From: Hyphobacterium sp. SN044
Lineage (GTDB): Bacteria; Pseudomonadota; Alphaproteobacteria; Caulobacterales; Maricaulaceae
Length of the DNA: 64,000 nt
Assembly: GCF_021864465.1 (NCBI RefSeq)
Contig: NZ_JAKKUV010000006.1
Location: 181,197 to 245,196, forward strand
Direction: 5' to 3'
In this document: piece after piece, positions 55,157 through 64,000 of the stretch
Numbering within the stretch: position 1 is the stretch's first letter
Layout: the number at the start of each line of letters is the position of its first letter
Program-made: the position numbers and the translations under genes
The notes under the pieces: generated by a model
Told to the model about the DNA's origin: nothing
The model's input: only the letters and a program-made list of their open reading frames with translations
Databases searched by the model: none

Positions 55157-56557
55157 CTAGGCCGCCTTCCCCTCGACACCCGCCGTCATGCCGTACCAGT
55201 CGACCTTGCGGGTCATGAACATGGTCGCGGCCAGCGCGGCGAAGACGAGGCCCGATCCGATCAGCAGGGCGTAGTCCTCGACGAGGACCAGCACGAACTG
55301 CACGAGATAGGTCAGTGTCAGACCGGCGAAGGTCACCATGGCGCGGGGCTGCGAACGGAAGATAGTCAGCGCATAACCCGCCGTCAGCGTGATCGTCGCC
55401 AGCGCCGCGACGCCATAGGCCGCCCAAACCCCCAGATGTTCCGACATCGCCAGCAGGAGCAGGTAGAACACCACCTGCGCCAGCCCGATCAGCCCGTATT
55501 GCGCGGCATGGACCGGGCGTTCGCCATTGGCCTCGATCAGGAAGAACATGAGCAAGGTGAAGGCGAGGAAGAGCAGCGCGTATTTCAGCGAGCGCGAGAC
55601 CTGCGCATACCCGTCCGCCGGGGTCACCAGATTGACCGCGAACAGCGCCGTGCTCGCCTGGTTCAGCGTATAGCCGCGCCCTTCGACCCAGGCCGCAGGC
55701 ACGCCGCGCGCCAGATAGGGAACGCGCCATCTGGCGGTGAAGCCGTCCGATCCGATCTCGCGCGTGTCGGGCAGGTATTGCCCGTCAAAGCCCGGGTGCG
55801 GCCAGTCGCTGGTCATTTCCGCCGTCGTCTCCCGGCCCGAAGCGAGCAGGGCGAACCGCCCGGCCCCGGAAATCTGCAGCGCGCCCTCGAAGTCGAACGC
55901 CTCGCCGGGGCGAAGATTGGCGACCGGCGCCGCCATGCCGCGCCAAGCCGCCCCGTCCGGGCCCAGCCGGTCGAAATCCGATTGCGGCTCGAAGCGCAGC
56001 GTCCGCCGGCCTGACAAGGTAACGCGGAAATCCTCGCCGATCCCCCTGAGATCACTGACCGCATAGATCATGCGCGCGCCGGACCAGTCGATCGTCCCGC
56101 CCTCGGGCAGAACGTCGCCCGCCGCGCCGGTATCGAACCGCCCGCTCATCTGAAGGCCCGCCTCATAGACCGGCACGTCATAGATGGCGCGGTGCAGGAT
56201 GCGGGTTTCGAGCGCCCCGGTCAGGTGCAGCGTGTCGGGCGACAAGACGATCGTCTCGGTCACCGTGCGCATTTCCCGGCGCGTGCGGCCATTGGCATCG
56301 CGCACCTCGATCTCCCGGTCGATCGCATAGGGCAGGACCAGGAAGGGTCCGCGCATTTCCTGCGCCCCGCCATAGGCGGCCCCGACCTCGGCAGAGACCG
56401 TCTCGGCGCGGTTGGCCCGCTCCCAGGCGAGCAGGTTGACGAGCGCCAACGGCGCCCCGAGCAGCACGACCAGCGCGCCGACGAGTATGAGTTTGAGCCC
56501 CATCGACCGGCTGCGGTCGATGCGTGTCTGACCAGTTTGTACGGAGTGATCCGTCAT
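55157..56557 (-). CDS. creD: CreD-like inner-membrane protein
   Basis: A 466-residue protein of the CreD family, which in E. coli is controlled by the CreBC system and affects envelope resistance to beta-lactams and colicins. It has one N-terminal membrane segment (SMGLKLILVGALVVLLGAPL), a large periplasmic part with typical CreD features (FLVLPYAIDREIEVRDANGR, PVYEAGLQMSGRFD), then several hydrophobic segments at the C-terminus (YALLFLAFTLLMFFLIEANG, EHLGVWAAYGVAALATITLT, LVEDYALLIGSGLVFAALAA). No regulators of the Cre type are seen nearby. Confidence 0.88.
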   Translation of the reverse strand: MTDHSVQTGQTRIDRSRSMGLKLILVGALVVLLGAPLALVNLLAWERANRAETVSAEVGAAYGGAQEMRGPFLVLPYAIDREIEVRDANGRTRREMRTVTETIVLSPDTLHLTGALETRILHRAIYDVPVYEAGLQMSGRFDTGAAGDVLPEGGTIDWSGARMIYAVSDLRGIGEDFRVTLSGRRTLRFEPQSDFDRLGPDGAAWRGMAAPVANLRPGEAFDFEGALQISGAGRFALLASGRETTAEMTSDWPHPGFDGQYLPDTREIGSDGFTARWRVPYLARGVPAAWVEGRGYTLNQASTALFAVNLVTPADGYAQVSRSLKYALLFLAFTLLMFFLIEANGERPVHAAQYGLIGLAQVVFYLLLLAMSEHLGVWAAYGVAALATITLTAGYALTIFRSQPRAMVTFAGLTLTYLVQFVLVLVEDYALLIGSGLVFAALAATMFMTRKVDWYGMTAGVEGKAA

Positions 56558-56681
56558 CCATCCCTCTCCCTTGTCCGTTGGATAACGGTCGGGGATCAGG
56601 CGCGCCGGATCGGGAGATCACGGGGCGGGAACGCGGCGATGCGGAGAAAGTTTGCGGCGGAAAGCGGGATTATTCGAAAAC

Positions 56682-56759
56682 GACGCTCCCCGGTTTCGCG
56701 TAGCGAAGACCGGGGTCCTGTCTGGATCCCGGAACGGCTTCGCCGTCCGGGAAACGTCA
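56682..56759. repeat. Family A repeat, copy 6
   Basis: GACGCTCCCCGGTTTCGCGT, AGCGAAGACCGGGGTCC, then CCCGGAACGGCTTCGCCGTC ending in GGGAAACGTC. It starts 6 bases from the sdhB stop, and the preceding stretch 56558-56681 has no gene. It may act as the sdh transcript end, since no other terminator is seen there. Confidence 0.85.
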
Positions 56760-56765
56760 TCGGTA

Positions 56766-57545
56766 CTACGCTTCCCGTTCCGCCAGATGCCGCTTGATGC
56801 CGGCAATGGCTTCAGCGGGATTGAGATCCTTCGGGCAGACCTGCGCGCAATTCATGATCGTGTGGCAGCGATAGAGCTTGAACGGATCGTTCAGCGCATC
56901 GAGCCGGTCGCCGGTCATCTCGTCGCGGCTGTCCTCGATCCAGCGATAGGCCTGCAACAGCGCCGCCGGGCCGAGATACTTGTCACCATTCCACCAGTAG
57001 GACGGGCAGGCCGTCGAACAGCAGGCGCACAGGATGCACTCATAGAGCCCGTCGAGCTTGGTGCGGTCCTCTTCGGACTGCTTCCATTCCTTTTCCGGCG
57101 CCGGCGTCTCGGTCTGGAGATAGGGCTGCACATAGGCGTGCTGGGCGTAGAAATCGGTCAGGTCCGGCACGAGATCCTTCACCACCGGCTGGTGCGGCAG
57201 CGGCGCGATCGTGATCGTGCCGGAGAACTCGTCCATGCCCTTGGTGCACGCGATCGTGTTGCGCCCGCCGATATTCATTGCGCACGACCCGCACACGCCT
57301 TCGCGGCAGGAGCGGCGGAAGGTCAGCGTCGGGTCGACCTTGTTCTTGATCCAGATCAGCGCGTCGAGCAGCATCGGCCCGCAATCGCCGGTATCGACCG
57401 TGTAATGATCCCAGCGCGGCCCTTCGCCGCTTTCCGGGTCATAGCGGTAGATCTTGAACTCGCGGGTCTTTTCCGCGCCGTCCGGTTTCGGCCAGGTCTT
57501 GCCCGTCTTGGGCTGGGATCCCTTCGGAAGCGTCAGCTGAACCAT
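56766..57545 (-). CDS. sdhB: Succinate dehydrogenase iron-sulfur subunit
   Basis: The 259-residue iron-sulfur subunit of complex II, which passes electrons from flavin to quinone. The [2Fe-2S] ligands are in [15 protein letters not shown] with IACTKG, the [4Fe-4S] and [3Fe-4S] ligands in [15 protein letters not shown] and [17 protein letters not shown]. All ligands are intact. ATG at 57545 follows a clear site and its first base overlaps the stop of the unusual upstream secreted-protein gene. It is the last gene of the sdh operon. Confidence 0.97.
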   Translation of the reverse strand: MVQLTLPKGSQPKTGKTWPKPDGAEKTREFKIYRYDPESGEGPRWDHYTVDTGDCGPMLLDALIWIKNKVDPTLTFRRSCREGVCGSCAMNIGGRNTIACTKGMDEFSGTITIAPLPHQPVVKDLVPDLTDFYAQHAYVQPYLQTETPAPEKEWKQSEEDRTKLDGLYECILCACCSTACPSYWWNGDKYLGPAALLQAYRWIEDSRDEMTGDRLDALNDPFKLYRCHTIMNCAQVCPKDLNPAEAIAGIKRHLAEREA

Positions 57546-58192
57546 TATTCGTCCTCTGCCTGGTCCTGAATCCACAGAAGCGCGACATCGGAGATGTGAC
57601 GCATCTGCAGGCGGGCCTCTTCGGCCGTGAATTGCGTGTTTTCCTCACCGCGCAGGGCCGCCGCGATATCGGCCGCGCCGTTGCGCATGCGATTGTCGAA
57701 CTGCTCCCAGGTCACGCCGCCCTCAAGCGTTGTGACCACCTCCTGCAGCTCGGCGATCCGGGCCTCGACGGTCGTCAGCCCCGCGGCATTGTCGGTCAGT
57801 TCCATGAAGTCGGCGAGCGGCGGGTCGAGCTCGGCCATGGCGCGGTAGCCGACGAGATAGAGCGGCAGCACTTCGCGTTCGATATTCGGCGCGGCCCCCG
57901 TCGTCCAGCCGACCAGCGCCGTGTCGTCACACGCCATCTCGCCCGACAGCATCTCGATCTCGGTGGCGATCTCTTCCTGCTCTTCGGGGGAAAAGCGCGC
58001 CATTTCCCGTCCGGCCTGGAAGTAGAGCACCGCGCCCTGCCAGCGGGCGAGCAGATCGCACTCCACCCCGCGCACCGCGACCGCCTTCACGAAGACGACC
58101 GACTGGCGCGCATCGGGCAGGCCGTTGTTCTGCGCCAGCGCCGAAGCGCTGACGGCAAGAGCAAGGGCAAGACCGGCGAGCGCGCGGATCAT
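57545..58192 (-). CDS. Secreted protein of unknown function between sdhA and sdhB
   Basis: A 215-residue protein I do not recognise, placed between the flavoprotein and iron-sulfur subunit genes of complex II. It has a Sec signal ([20 protein letters not shown]) and a mostly helical mature part with two cysteines ([22 protein letters not shown]). Mid-region helices such as [19 protein letters not shown] and [20 protein letters not shown] suggest a helical bundle. It overlaps both neighbours by one base, so it is translated as part of the sdh message. Its periplasmic location makes a direct structural role in complex II unlikely; an assembly or unrelated role is open. Confidence 0.75.
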   Translation of the reverse strand: MIRALAGLALALAVSASALAQNNGLPDARQSVVFVKAVAVRGVECDLLARWQGAVLYFQAGREMARFSPEEQEEIATEIEMLSGEMACDDTALVGWTTGAAPNIEREVLPLYLVGYRAMAELDPPLADFMELTDNAAGLTTVEARIAELQEVVTTLEGGVTWEQFDNRMRNGAADIAAALRGEENTQFTAEEARLQMRHISDVALLWIQDQAEDE

Positions 58193-59982
58193 CAGTAAAC
58201 CCGTGCCTTCGGCTCGATATACTTGATGTCGTTCGACAGCGTGTAGGTGTGGACCGGGCGCTCGTCGAGCGTGACCTGGCCGCTTTCCGTGTCGAAGAAG
58301 GCAAGCGTGTGCTTCATCCAGTTCTCGTCGTCGCGGTCCGGGAAGTCCTCCCGCGCGTGCGCGCCGCGGCTCTCGGTGCGGTTCGCCGCACCGTTCACCG
58401 TCACGGCGGCCTGGGCGATGAGGTTGTCGAATTCCAGCGTCTCCACGAGATCGGAATTCCAGATCATCGTGCGGTCGCTGACCGCGATGTCCGGCAGTCC
58501 GGCATAGACTTCGGCGATCTTCTTCACGCCCTCGTCCAGAACCTCGCCGGTGCGGAAGACGGCGCAATTGGTCTGCATGGCGTGCTGCATGCGGTCGCGC
58601 AGCTGCGCCGTCGGCGTGCCGCCCTTGGCATTGCGGAACTTGTCGAGGCGCGCGATCGAATTGTCGCCCGCGCCCGAGGGCAGCTCCGGCTGGCGCGCGC
58701 CGCTTTCCAGGATTTCCGCCGCGCGCAGACCGGCCGCGCGGCCGAACACGACGAGGTCGATCAGGCTGTTGGAACCCAGACGGTTCGCCCCGTGCACCGA
58801 GACGCAGGCCGCTTCGCCCACCGCCATCAGGCCCGGCACGACGCAGTCCGGATCGCCATTTTTCTTGGTCAGGACCTCGCCGTGATAATTCGTCGGGATG
58901 CCGCCCATATTGTAGTGGACGGTCGGCAGGACCGGGATCGGCTCCTTGGTCACGTCGACGCCCGCGAACACCCGCGCGCTTTCCGAAATGCCCGGCAGGC
59001 GGCGGTGGATCACGTCGGGATCGAGGTGGTCGAGATGGAGATAGATGTGGTCGCCCTTCGGCCCCACGCCGCGCCCTTCGCGGATCTCCACCGTCATCGA
59101 GCGCGAGACCACGTCGCGGCTGGCAAGGTCCTTCGCGCTCGGCGCATAGCGCTCCATGAAGCGCTCGCCTTCCGAATTGGTCAGATAGCCGCCTTCGCCG
59201 CGCACGCCCTCGGTGATCAGCACGCCCGCGCCATAGATGCCGGTCGGGTGGAATTGCACGAATTCCATGTCCTGCAGCGGCAGGCCCGCGCGCAGCACCA
59301 TGGCATTGCCGTCACCGGTGCAGGTGTGCGCCGAGGTGGCGGAGAAATAGGCGCGGCCATAGCCGCCGGTGGCCAGAATGACGGTCTGCGCCCGGAAGCG
59401 GTGCAGCTTGCCGTCTTCGAGATTCCACGCCGTGACGCCGCGGCACGCGCCGTCATCGTCCATGATCAGGTCGAGCGCGAAATACTCGATGAAGAATTCG
59501 GTCTGGTGCTTCACGGCCTGGCCGTAAAGCGTGTGCAGGATGGCGTGGCCGGTGCGGTCGGCGGCCGCGCAGGTGCGCTGCACCGGGCCTTCGCCGAAAT
59601 TGCGCGTCATGCCGCCGAAGGCGCGCTGGTAGATCTTGCCTTCCGGGGTCCGCGAGAAGGGCACGCCCCAGTGTTCCAGCTCGTAGACCGCGTCCGGCGC
59701 ATGGCGGCAGAGATATTCGATCGCGTCCTGGTCGCCGAGCCAGTCCGACCCCTTCACGGTGTCATACATGTGCCAGCGCCAGTCGTCCTCGCCCATGTTT
59801 CCGAGGCTGGCCGAGATGCCGCCCTGCGCCGCCACCGTGTGCGAACGCGTCGGGAAGACCTTGGTCACGCAGGCGGTGCGGAGACCGGCTTGCGCGGCGC
59901 CAAGCGCAGCGCGGAGACCGGAACCGCCGGCCCCGACAACCACGACATCATAGGTGTGATCGATCCATTCGTATTTCGACAT
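58192..59982 (-). CDS. sdhA: Succinate dehydrogenase flavoprotein subunit
   Basis: The 596-residue catalytic flavoprotein of complex II, which oxidises succinate to fumarate with a covalent FAD. The FAD fold is [20 protein letters not shown], the histidyl-FAD attachment is [15 protein letters not shown], and the active-site Arg/His are in [14 protein letters not shown] and the [15 protein letters not shown] region. Length is normal. Order in the operon is sdhC-sdhD-sdhA-(secreted unknown)-sdhB; it follows sdhD by 22 bases. Confidence 0.98.
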   Translation of the reverse strand: MSKYEWIDHTYDVVVVGAGGSGLRAALGAAQAGLRTACVTKVFPTRSHTVAAQGGISASLGNMGEDDWRWHMYDTVKGSDWLGDQDAIEYLCRHAPDAVYELEHWGVPFSRTPEGKIYQRAFGGMTRNFGEGPVQRTCAAADRTGHAILHTLYGQAVKHQTEFFIEYFALDLIMDDDGACRGVTAWNLEDGKLHRFRAQTVILATGGYGRAYFSATSAHTCTGDGNAMVLRAGLPLQDMEFVQFHPTGIYGAGVLITEGVRGEGGYLTNSEGERFMERYAPSAKDLASRDVVSRSMTVEIREGRGVGPKGDHIYLHLDHLDPDVIHRRLPGISESARVFAGVDVTKEPIPVLPTVHYNMGGIPTNYHGEVLTKKNGDPDCVVPGLMAVGEAACVSVHGANRLGSNSLIDLVVFGRAAGLRAAEILESGARQPELPSGAGDNSIARLDKFRNAKGGTPTAQLRDRMQHAMQTNCAVFRTGEVLDEGVKKIAEVYAGLPDIAVSDRTMIWNSDLVETLEFDNLIAQAAVTVNGAANRTESRGAHAREDFPDRDDENWMKHTLAFFDTESGQVTLDERPVHTYTLSNDIKYIEPKARVY

Positions 59983-60004
59983 CGGATACGGTCCTGGAGC
60001 GCGC

Positions 60005-60382
60005 CTAGAGCGCTAAGGTGAGAAGAGCGTAGACCCCGGCAAGCCAGAGCCCGGCGACGAGGAAGGTGTTGGCGATGAGCAGCGCCGCCTTGGTCGTCGT
60101 CTTGTGGATGTAGTCTTCGATCACGACCTGGACACCGAGCCGGCCGTGATAAAGTGCCGCACTCATCGTCAGCAGCGTGACAAGCGCGCCGAAGGGCGAA
60201 CCGAGCCAGGCGCGCGTCGCATCGGCATCGGGTGCACCCGAAAGGGCGAAGCTGATCGCGAAGACCGGCATCAGCACGAAGAGCGCGATGGCGCTGACCC
60301 GCTGCTGCAGGAAATGCCCGGTGCCCGAACCGGCCGCGCCGAAACCGCGCACGCGCTTGCGGGGTGTCGTCATCCGGCTCAT
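60005..60382 (-). CDS. sdhD: Succinate dehydrogenase membrane anchor SdhD
   Basis: A 125-residue membrane anchor with three helices and the b-type heme/quinone site. Parts are [40 protein letters not shown] (with the heme His in YHGRLG) and [20 protein letters not shown]. The N-terminus is basic ([16 protein letters not shown]), facing the cytoplasm. It overlaps sdhC by four bases (ATGA). Confidence 0.93.
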   Translation of the reverse strand: MSRMTTPRKRVRGFGAAGSGTGHFLQQRVSAIALFVLMPVFAISFALSGAPDADATRAWLGSPFGALVTLLTMSAALYHGRLGVQVVIEDYIHKTTTKAALLIANTFLVAGLWLAGVYALLTLAL

Positions 60383-60783
60383 GCCGCGCCTCCTGTCAGC
60401 AGGAAGGCCCAGAAGCCGAGCGTCACCACGATCGCCGCGCCAAGGATGATGATGGAGCGCTGGCTCGACCCTTTCGGATCGAAGCCCTTGCCCGCATCCC
60501 AGAACAGGAAGCGCAGCCCGTTGAGCCAGTGGAAGGTCACAGCGAAGGTCAGGAGGATCAGGCCGATGCGCGTCACCCAGGCCATCGCGCCCTCGAACAG
60601 GAAGCCGACGGCCCCGTTCGTTCCGGTCGCCAGCATGACCAGCCACACGGTCAGGGCCGCGGTGCCGATATACATCCCGATTCCGGTCGCACGGTGGAGG
60701 ATGGAGGTGAGCATGGTCGCGTGCCAGCGCCACACCTGAAGGTGCGGCGAGAGCGGACGCGGATCGGTGGTCTCCGACGCCAT
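60379..60783 (-). CDS. sdhC: Succinate dehydrogenase cytochrome b556 subunit SdhC
   Basis: A 134-residue membrane anchor with three helices. The family signature SPHLQVWRWHATMLTSILHR is followed by ATGIGMYIGTAALTVWLVML and FHWLNGLRFLFWDAGKGFD, with the heme/quinone His in the HRATGIG and FHWLNG blocks. ATG at 60783 follows AAGGGA and starts the conserved part; the frame upstream to 60906 is open but unconserved. It heads the sdh operon. Confidence 0.93.
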   Translation of the reverse strand: MASETTDPRPLSPHLQVWRWHATMLTSILHRATGIGMYIGTAALTVWLVMLATGTNGAVGFLFEGAMAWVTRIGLILLTFAVTFHWLNGLRFLFWDAGKGFDPKGSSQRSIIILGAAIVVTLGFWAFLLTGGAA

Positions 60784-61025
60784 CGCTTCGTCCCTTTCGC
60801 GGTCGGGACCGGTAGCCGCCCCCCAAAGGCTGTCCCCACAGAGGCAGATCGGGGGCAAATCACCGGTCGAAACTTGGTGCGCCGGAGAATAGACCTCGAA
60901 CGGCAAGGGTCAACGCAGCCGCAGCATTGCTGTGCAGATCACACGCGGTCCGGCTTGCTTCCGACTGGCAAGTCGCCGCGAACGGGCTAGGTTGGAGAGG
61001 CATTCGCCTCTGGAGGGAATACGCC

Positions 61026-61934
61026 ATGTCCCAGACCGCCGTCGTCACCGGCGCCTCGACCGGGATCGGTCACGCCACCACGAAAGTCCTGACCGAAAAG
61101 GGCTTTCACGTCTTTGCCGGCATCCGGAAGGACGAGGATGCGCAGCGCCTGAAGTCGGAATTCGGCGACCGCGTCACGCCGTTGAAGATGGATGTGACCG
61201 AAGCCGCGACGCTGAAGGCCGCCGCCGACCGGGTCCGGGCCGCGCTCGGCCAGTCGACGCTCGACGGTCTCGTCTGCAATGCCGGCATCGCGGTCGCGGG
61301 CCCGCTCCTGCACATCGACATCGCCGAAGTCAGCAAGCAGCTCGACATCAACGTTCTGGGCGTGCTGCGCACTGTCCAGGCCTTCGCCCCGTTGCTGGGC
61401 GCGGAAGACGGGCGTATCGGCCAGCCGGGCCGCATCGTCATGATGTCCTCGGTTGCGGGCAAGATGGGCATGCCCTTCGTCGGCCCCTACGCCGCGTCGA
61501 AGCACGCGCTCGAAGGCCTGACCAAGTCGCTTCGCAAGGAACTCGGCCTCTACGGAATCGGCTGCGTCATCATCGGCCCGGGCGCGGTCGCCACGCCGAT
61601 CTGGGACAAGGCCGAGGAAATCGATGTCGAACAGTACAGCGATACCGACTACGTCCCGGCGATGAAGCGCGTCATGGCCTGGATGCAGGACCGCGGACCG
61701 AAAGGCCTGCCGCCGGAACATATCGGCCGCCGCGTCCACGACGCGCTGACCTCGGACAGCCCGCGCGTGCGTTATGCCGAAGTGCCGCAGCGCCTGATGA
61801 ACTGGTCCATCCCGCGCTTGCTGCCCGAGAAAGTCGTCGATGCGCAGGTGATGAAACAGATCGGGTTGAGGCCTGAAGATCGCGGCGAAGCCCGGACCGA
61901 TCGCCAGTCTGACGAGAAACGTTCGGACGGCTGA
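61026..61934 (+). CDS. Short-chain dehydrogenase/reductase
   Basis: A 302-residue SDR. The cofactor motif is TAVVTGASTGIGHATTKVLT (TGxxxGIG), VCNAGIAVAG follows, and the catalytic triad is in IVMMSSVAGKMGMPFVGPYA and ASKHALEGLTKSLRKELGLY (Ser, Tyr, Lys). The ~50-residue C-terminal extension (PRLLPEKVVDAQVMKQIGL onward) is longer than in classical SDRs. Substrate unknown. ATG at 61026 follows TGGAGGG after a small hairpin (61-kb GAGGC/GCCTC). The stop lies inside an 11-bp tandem repeat. Confidence 0.87.
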   Translation: MSQTAVVTGASTGIGHATTKVLTEKGFHVFAGIRKDEDAQRLKSEFGDRVTPLKMDVTEAATLKAAADRVRAALGQSTLDGLVCNAGIAVAGPLLHIDIAEVSKQLDINVLGVLRTVQAFAPLLGAEDGRIGQPGRIVMMSSVAGKMGMPFVGPYAASKHALEGLTKSLRKELGLYGIGCVIIGPGAVATPIWDKAEEIDVEQYSDTDYVPAMKRVMAWMQDRGPKGLPPEHIGRRVHDALTSDSPRVRYAEVPQRLMNWSIPRLLPEKVVDAQVMKQIGLRPEDRGEARTDRQSDEKRSDG

Positions 61935-61985
61935 AACGCGCCTGAAACGCGTCTGAAACGCGTCTGAAACGCGTCTGAAACACGA
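61931..61985. repeat. 11-bp tandem repeat, five units
   Basis: Five end-to-end units of CTGAAACGCGT (61931-61985); the first (CTGAAACGCGC) and last (CTGAAACACGA) vary, and the SDR stop TGA lies in unit one. Eleven bases is close to one helical turn. No other role is visible. Confidence 0.9.
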
Positions 61986-61992
61986 AGAAGGG

Positions 61993-62021
61993 CTGACGCC
62001 GGCCCATGCCATCGGCTAGCC
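61993..62021 (+). promoter_or_regulatory. Possible promoter of the DUF885 hydrolase
   Basis: CTGACG (61993-61998) and CTAGCC inside GCTAGCC (62015-62021), with 17 bases between the hexamers, approximate the alphaproteobacterial housekeeping pattern (TTGACG, GCTA). It precedes the DUF885 ATG by about 35 bases. The match is by eye and partial. Confidence 0.4.
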
Positions 62022-62055
62022 TCCCCGGCAAAGACGATTTGCCGGGGAGTATTCC

Positions 62056-63807
62056 ATGATCCGTTCCATGCTGGCCGCCCTCGCGGTCCTGACCCTGCCT
62101 GCCGCGCCTGTCTGGGCGGACGCCGCCGACGATTTCGCCGAACTGGTTGCCGATTTCGAAGCGCATGAGGCTTCGGGTGATCCCGTCGGCCAGGGACGCG
62201 AAGGCGACCGCGCCGCCGCCCGCCGCTGGGCCGATCTCTCGACCGCCAATGTCGAGGCCCGCAACGAGGCTGAGCTGGAATTCCTCGACCGGCTCGAAGC
62301 GATCGACCCCGAGGCGCTGCCGGAGAACGACCAGGTCTCCTACGCCGTGCTCGACTATGTTCTGCGCTACCGGGTCGAACTGGCGCCCTTCCACCTCGAG
62401 CGCATCCCCTTCACCAATGACAGCGGCTTCTTCACCGGTCCGCTCTACACCGCCGCCTCGACCCGGCTGCGCAGCCGCGCCGACGCCGAGGACTGGATTG
62501 CGCGCCTCGAGGCCGTCCCGCTCTTCCTCAATCAGAACCAGGCCTGGATGGAACAGGGGCTGGCGACCGGCTTCGTCCAGCCGCGCAACATCCTTCCCGG
62601 CGTGCTCGACCAGATCCGCACCACCGCGCAAACCGCGCCCGAGGAGAGCGACTTCTACGCCCCGTTCGAGAACCTGCCGGCCGGCATGCCCGAGGGCGAG
62701 CGCGAAGCGCTGCGCGAACAGGGTCTGGCCGTCATTCGCGACACCGTCCTGCCGGCCTATGGCGAACTCGCCGACTGGTTCGAGAACGAATACATCCCCG
62801 GATCGCGCGACAGCCTCGGCATCTCCGAAGTTCCCGATGGCCGCGCCCTCTACCAGACGCTGGTGCGCTACCACACCACGCTCGATACCAGCCCGGAGGA
62901 AGTCCATGCCCGCGGGCTGGCCGAGGTCGAGCGCATTCGCGGCGAGATGGACGCCATCATCGAGGAAGTCGGTTTCGAAGGCAGCTTCGCCGAATTCCTG
63001 CACTTCCTGCGCACCGATCCGCAATTCTATGCCGAGACCGAAGAAGAGTTGCTGATGCAGGCCGCCTGGATCGCCAAGCGGGCCGACGACCAGATGCCGC
63101 GCTTCTTTGGGCGCCTGCCGCGCCTGCCCTATGGCGTACGTCCGGTTCCCGCCTCGATGGCTCCGAACTACACAACGGGGCGTTACTGGCCTGGCGATCT
63201 CGAGAACGGGGTGGCGGGCGGCTACATGGTCAACACTTACGATCTGACCCAGCGCCCGCTTTACAACCTGCCGTCACTGACCGTGCACGAGGCGGTGCCG
63301 GGCCATCACCACCAGTTCGCCCTGTCGCAGGAAATGGAGGATGTCCCGGAATTCCGCCGCAATCTCTACATCACGGCCTTCGGCGAAGGCTGGGGCCTCT
63401 ATACCGAGAATCTCGCCATCGACATGGGCCTCTACACCACGCCCTACGAGAATTTCGGCCGCCTGACCTACGAGATGTGGCGCGCCTGCCGCCTCGTCGT
63501 CGACACCGGCATCCACTGGTATGGCTGGACGCGGGAAGAGGCCGAGGCCTGCTTCCTCGAAAACTCGGCCCTCGCCCCGCACAATGTCCGCACGGAGGTC
63601 AGCCGCTACATCTCCTGGCCCGGTCAGGCCCTCGCCTACAAGACGGGCGAACTTCTGATGCGCGATCTTCGCGCCCGCGCCGAAGAGGCGCTCGGCGAGG
63701 GATTCGACATCCGCGCCTTCCATGACGCGATGCTGGAACATGGCGGCGTGCCGCTCGACTTCCTCGACGCGCACATGACCGCGTGGATCGCGGCACAGGG
63801 GGAGTAG
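62056..63807 (+). CDS. Secreted DUF885 zinc hydrolase
   Basis: A 583-residue exported protein of the DUF885 family. After a Sec signal (MIRSMLAALAVLTLPAAPVW) comes the long helical family body: YEVPFHLERIPFTNDSGFF-like region (seen as PFHLERIPFTNDSGFF), LYQTLVRYHTTLDTSPEEVH, and the zinc-binding motif VHEAVPGHHHQFALS with the usual GEGWGLYTENLAIDMGL and RLVVDTGIHWYGWTREEAEA. This is a metallopeptidase-like fold; peptidase activity is likely but unproven, and the substrate is unknown. The stop is followed 10 bases later by a family A repeat. Confidence 0.88.
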   Translation: MIRSMLAALAVLTLPAAPVWADAADDFAELVADFEAHEASGDPVGQGREGDRAAARRWADLSTANVEARNEAELEFLDRLEAIDPEALPENDQVSYAVLDYVLRYRVELAPFHLERIPFTNDSGFFTGPLYTAASTRLRSRADAEDWIARLEAVPLFLNQNQAWMEQGLATGFVQPRNILPGVLDQIRTTAQTAPEESDFYAPFENLPAGMPEGEREALREQGLAVIRDTVLPAYGELADWFENEYIPGSRDSLGISEVPDGRALYQTLVRYHTTLDTSPEEVHARGLAEVERIRGEMDAIIEEVGFEGSFAEFLHFLRTDPQFYAETEEELLMQAAWIAKRADDQMPRFFGRLPRLPYGVRPVPASMAPNYTTGRYWPGDLENGVAGGYMVNTYDLTQRPLYNLPSLTVHEAVPGHHHQFALSQEMEDVPEFRRNLYITAFGEGWGLYTENLAIDMGLYTTPYENFGRLTYEMWRACRLVVDTGIHWYGWTREEAEACFLENSALAPHNVRTEVSRYISWPGQALAYKTGELLMRDLRARAEEALGEGFDIRAFHDAMLEHGGVPLDFLDAHMTAWIAAQGE

Positions 63808-63817
63808 GGTCGCCCTA

Positions 63818-63875
63818 CGTCATTCCCGCGAAGGCGGGAATCCAGAGCAAGTGCAAATCTGGACCCCCGCCTTCG
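63818..63875. repeat. Family A repeat, copy 7, interrupted
   Basis: Begins CGTCATTCCCGCGAAGGCGG as other copies, continues to the mirrored CCCCCGCCTTCG but stops before the expected CGGGAATGACG. The next bases are TGTTTCG, the presumed left end of an insertion sequence. It is therefore a copy with its second arm cut. Confidence 0.75.
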
Positions 63876-64000
63876 TGTTTCGTTTCGGACGATTGTTTTG
63901 ATTCCCCAGCGATCGTTGCTGGGCTAGCCTATGTTGCGTTGAGACGGAGGGCTGGGTGATGCAGGTCCGGCTTCACGCGAATGCGCGCACGACCCCGGCG
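63876..64000 (+). mobile_element. Left end of a probable IS481-type insertion sequence
   Basis: The element appears to start at TGTTTCGTTTCGGACGATTG (5' TGT is usual for IS481 ends), right where copy 7 of repeat family A is cut. The interior (63900-63958) includes CCCAGCGATCGTTGCTGGG, a palindrome, and a transposase start follows at 63959. The right end and any target duplication lie outside the window, so the assignment rests on the edge and 14 codons only. Confidence 0.5.
63959..64000 (+). CDS. Transposase N-terminus (IS481 type), cut by the window edge
   Basis: Only 14 codons are present, MQVRLHANARTTPA, a start much like those of IS481-family integrases (HxNARTTP pattern before a helix-turn-helix). 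GGAGGG lies about 11 bases upstream. Nothing more can be judged from this fragment. Confidence 0.5.
   Translation, partial: MQVRLHANARTTPA

Noticed and set aside
58249-60021. Long open frame antisense to sdhA (590 codons)
   Set aside because: Shadow frame of sdhA with no domain or promoter.
60996-61011. Hairpin AGAGGC/GCCTCT before the SDR ribosome site
   Set aside because: Six pairs only; common by chance in GC-rich DNA and without other support as a riboregulator.

Overview
The window is a GC-rich stretch of an alphaproteobacterial chromosome. The best fit is the Caulobacterales/Hyphomonadales side (Maricaulis/Hyphomonas/Caulobacter-like). This is inferred from an F1-only ATP synthase operon beside priA, xerC and DUF484, a split TCA cluster (mdh, zapE, sucCD, sucAB, lpd, sdhCDAB), a Caulobacter-type -10 element (GCTAnA) before atpH, and a SigF-NrsF/bufferin locus like that of Caulobacter. 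No rRNA, tRNA or CRISPR array was seen. No species is named.

Layout. 1-2.3 kb: end of a CtpA protease gene, a divergent polysaccharide deacetylase and rppH. 2.5-8.7 kb (minus): F1 operon atpH-A-G-D, then a terminator-like hairpin, a secreted protein of unknown function, and atpC. 9-14.8 kb: amine oxidase, TerC, priA, DUF484 and xerC, the last apparently starting at CTG. 14.8-21.2 kb: small regulatory modules, with a membrane protein/winged-helix pair behind a perfect operator palindrome and a Tat nitroreductase-like protein with a MarR regulator; lpdA lies among them. 21.3-29 kb (minus): sucC, membrane protein, thioesterase, sucD, then sucA and odhB. 29-38.9 kb: a metal/stress block with MFS transporter, YceI lipoprotein, bufA-bufB-bufC-doxX diverging from sigF-nrsF, periplasmic DUF proteins, and a DUF2306/LytTR pair. 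39-41.3 kb: repeats with AT-richer orphan genes, a GNAT and a TspO homologue. 41.5-50 kb: mdh, AraC, small proteins, O-methyltransferase, zapE, thioesterase, alcohol dehydrogenase, mmsA. 50-56.6 kb: more repeats and orphans, PLP decarboxylase, lipoprotein, acyltransferase, CreD. 56.7-60.8 kb (minus): sdhC-D-A-(secreted unknown)-B. 61-64 kb: SDR, DUF885 hydrolase, and the left end of what looks like an IS481-type insertion sequence.

The core of the window is aerobic energy metabolism: 2-oxoglutarate dehydrogenase, succinyl-CoA synthetase, complex II, malate dehydrogenase and F1-ATPase. Three of these operons carry extra genes between normally adjacent subunits: atpD/atpC, sucC/sucD and sdhA/sdhB. 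The clearest regulatory circuit is SigF-NrsF with the bufferin genes. Both divergent transcription units carry the same promoter architecture (TGTAAC followed by C or G, 16 nt, CGAA), which predicts an autoregulated metal-responsive regulon. Two families of palindromic repeats sit within a few bases of stop codons throughout, and one copy seems to be interrupted by the insertion sequence at the right edge.
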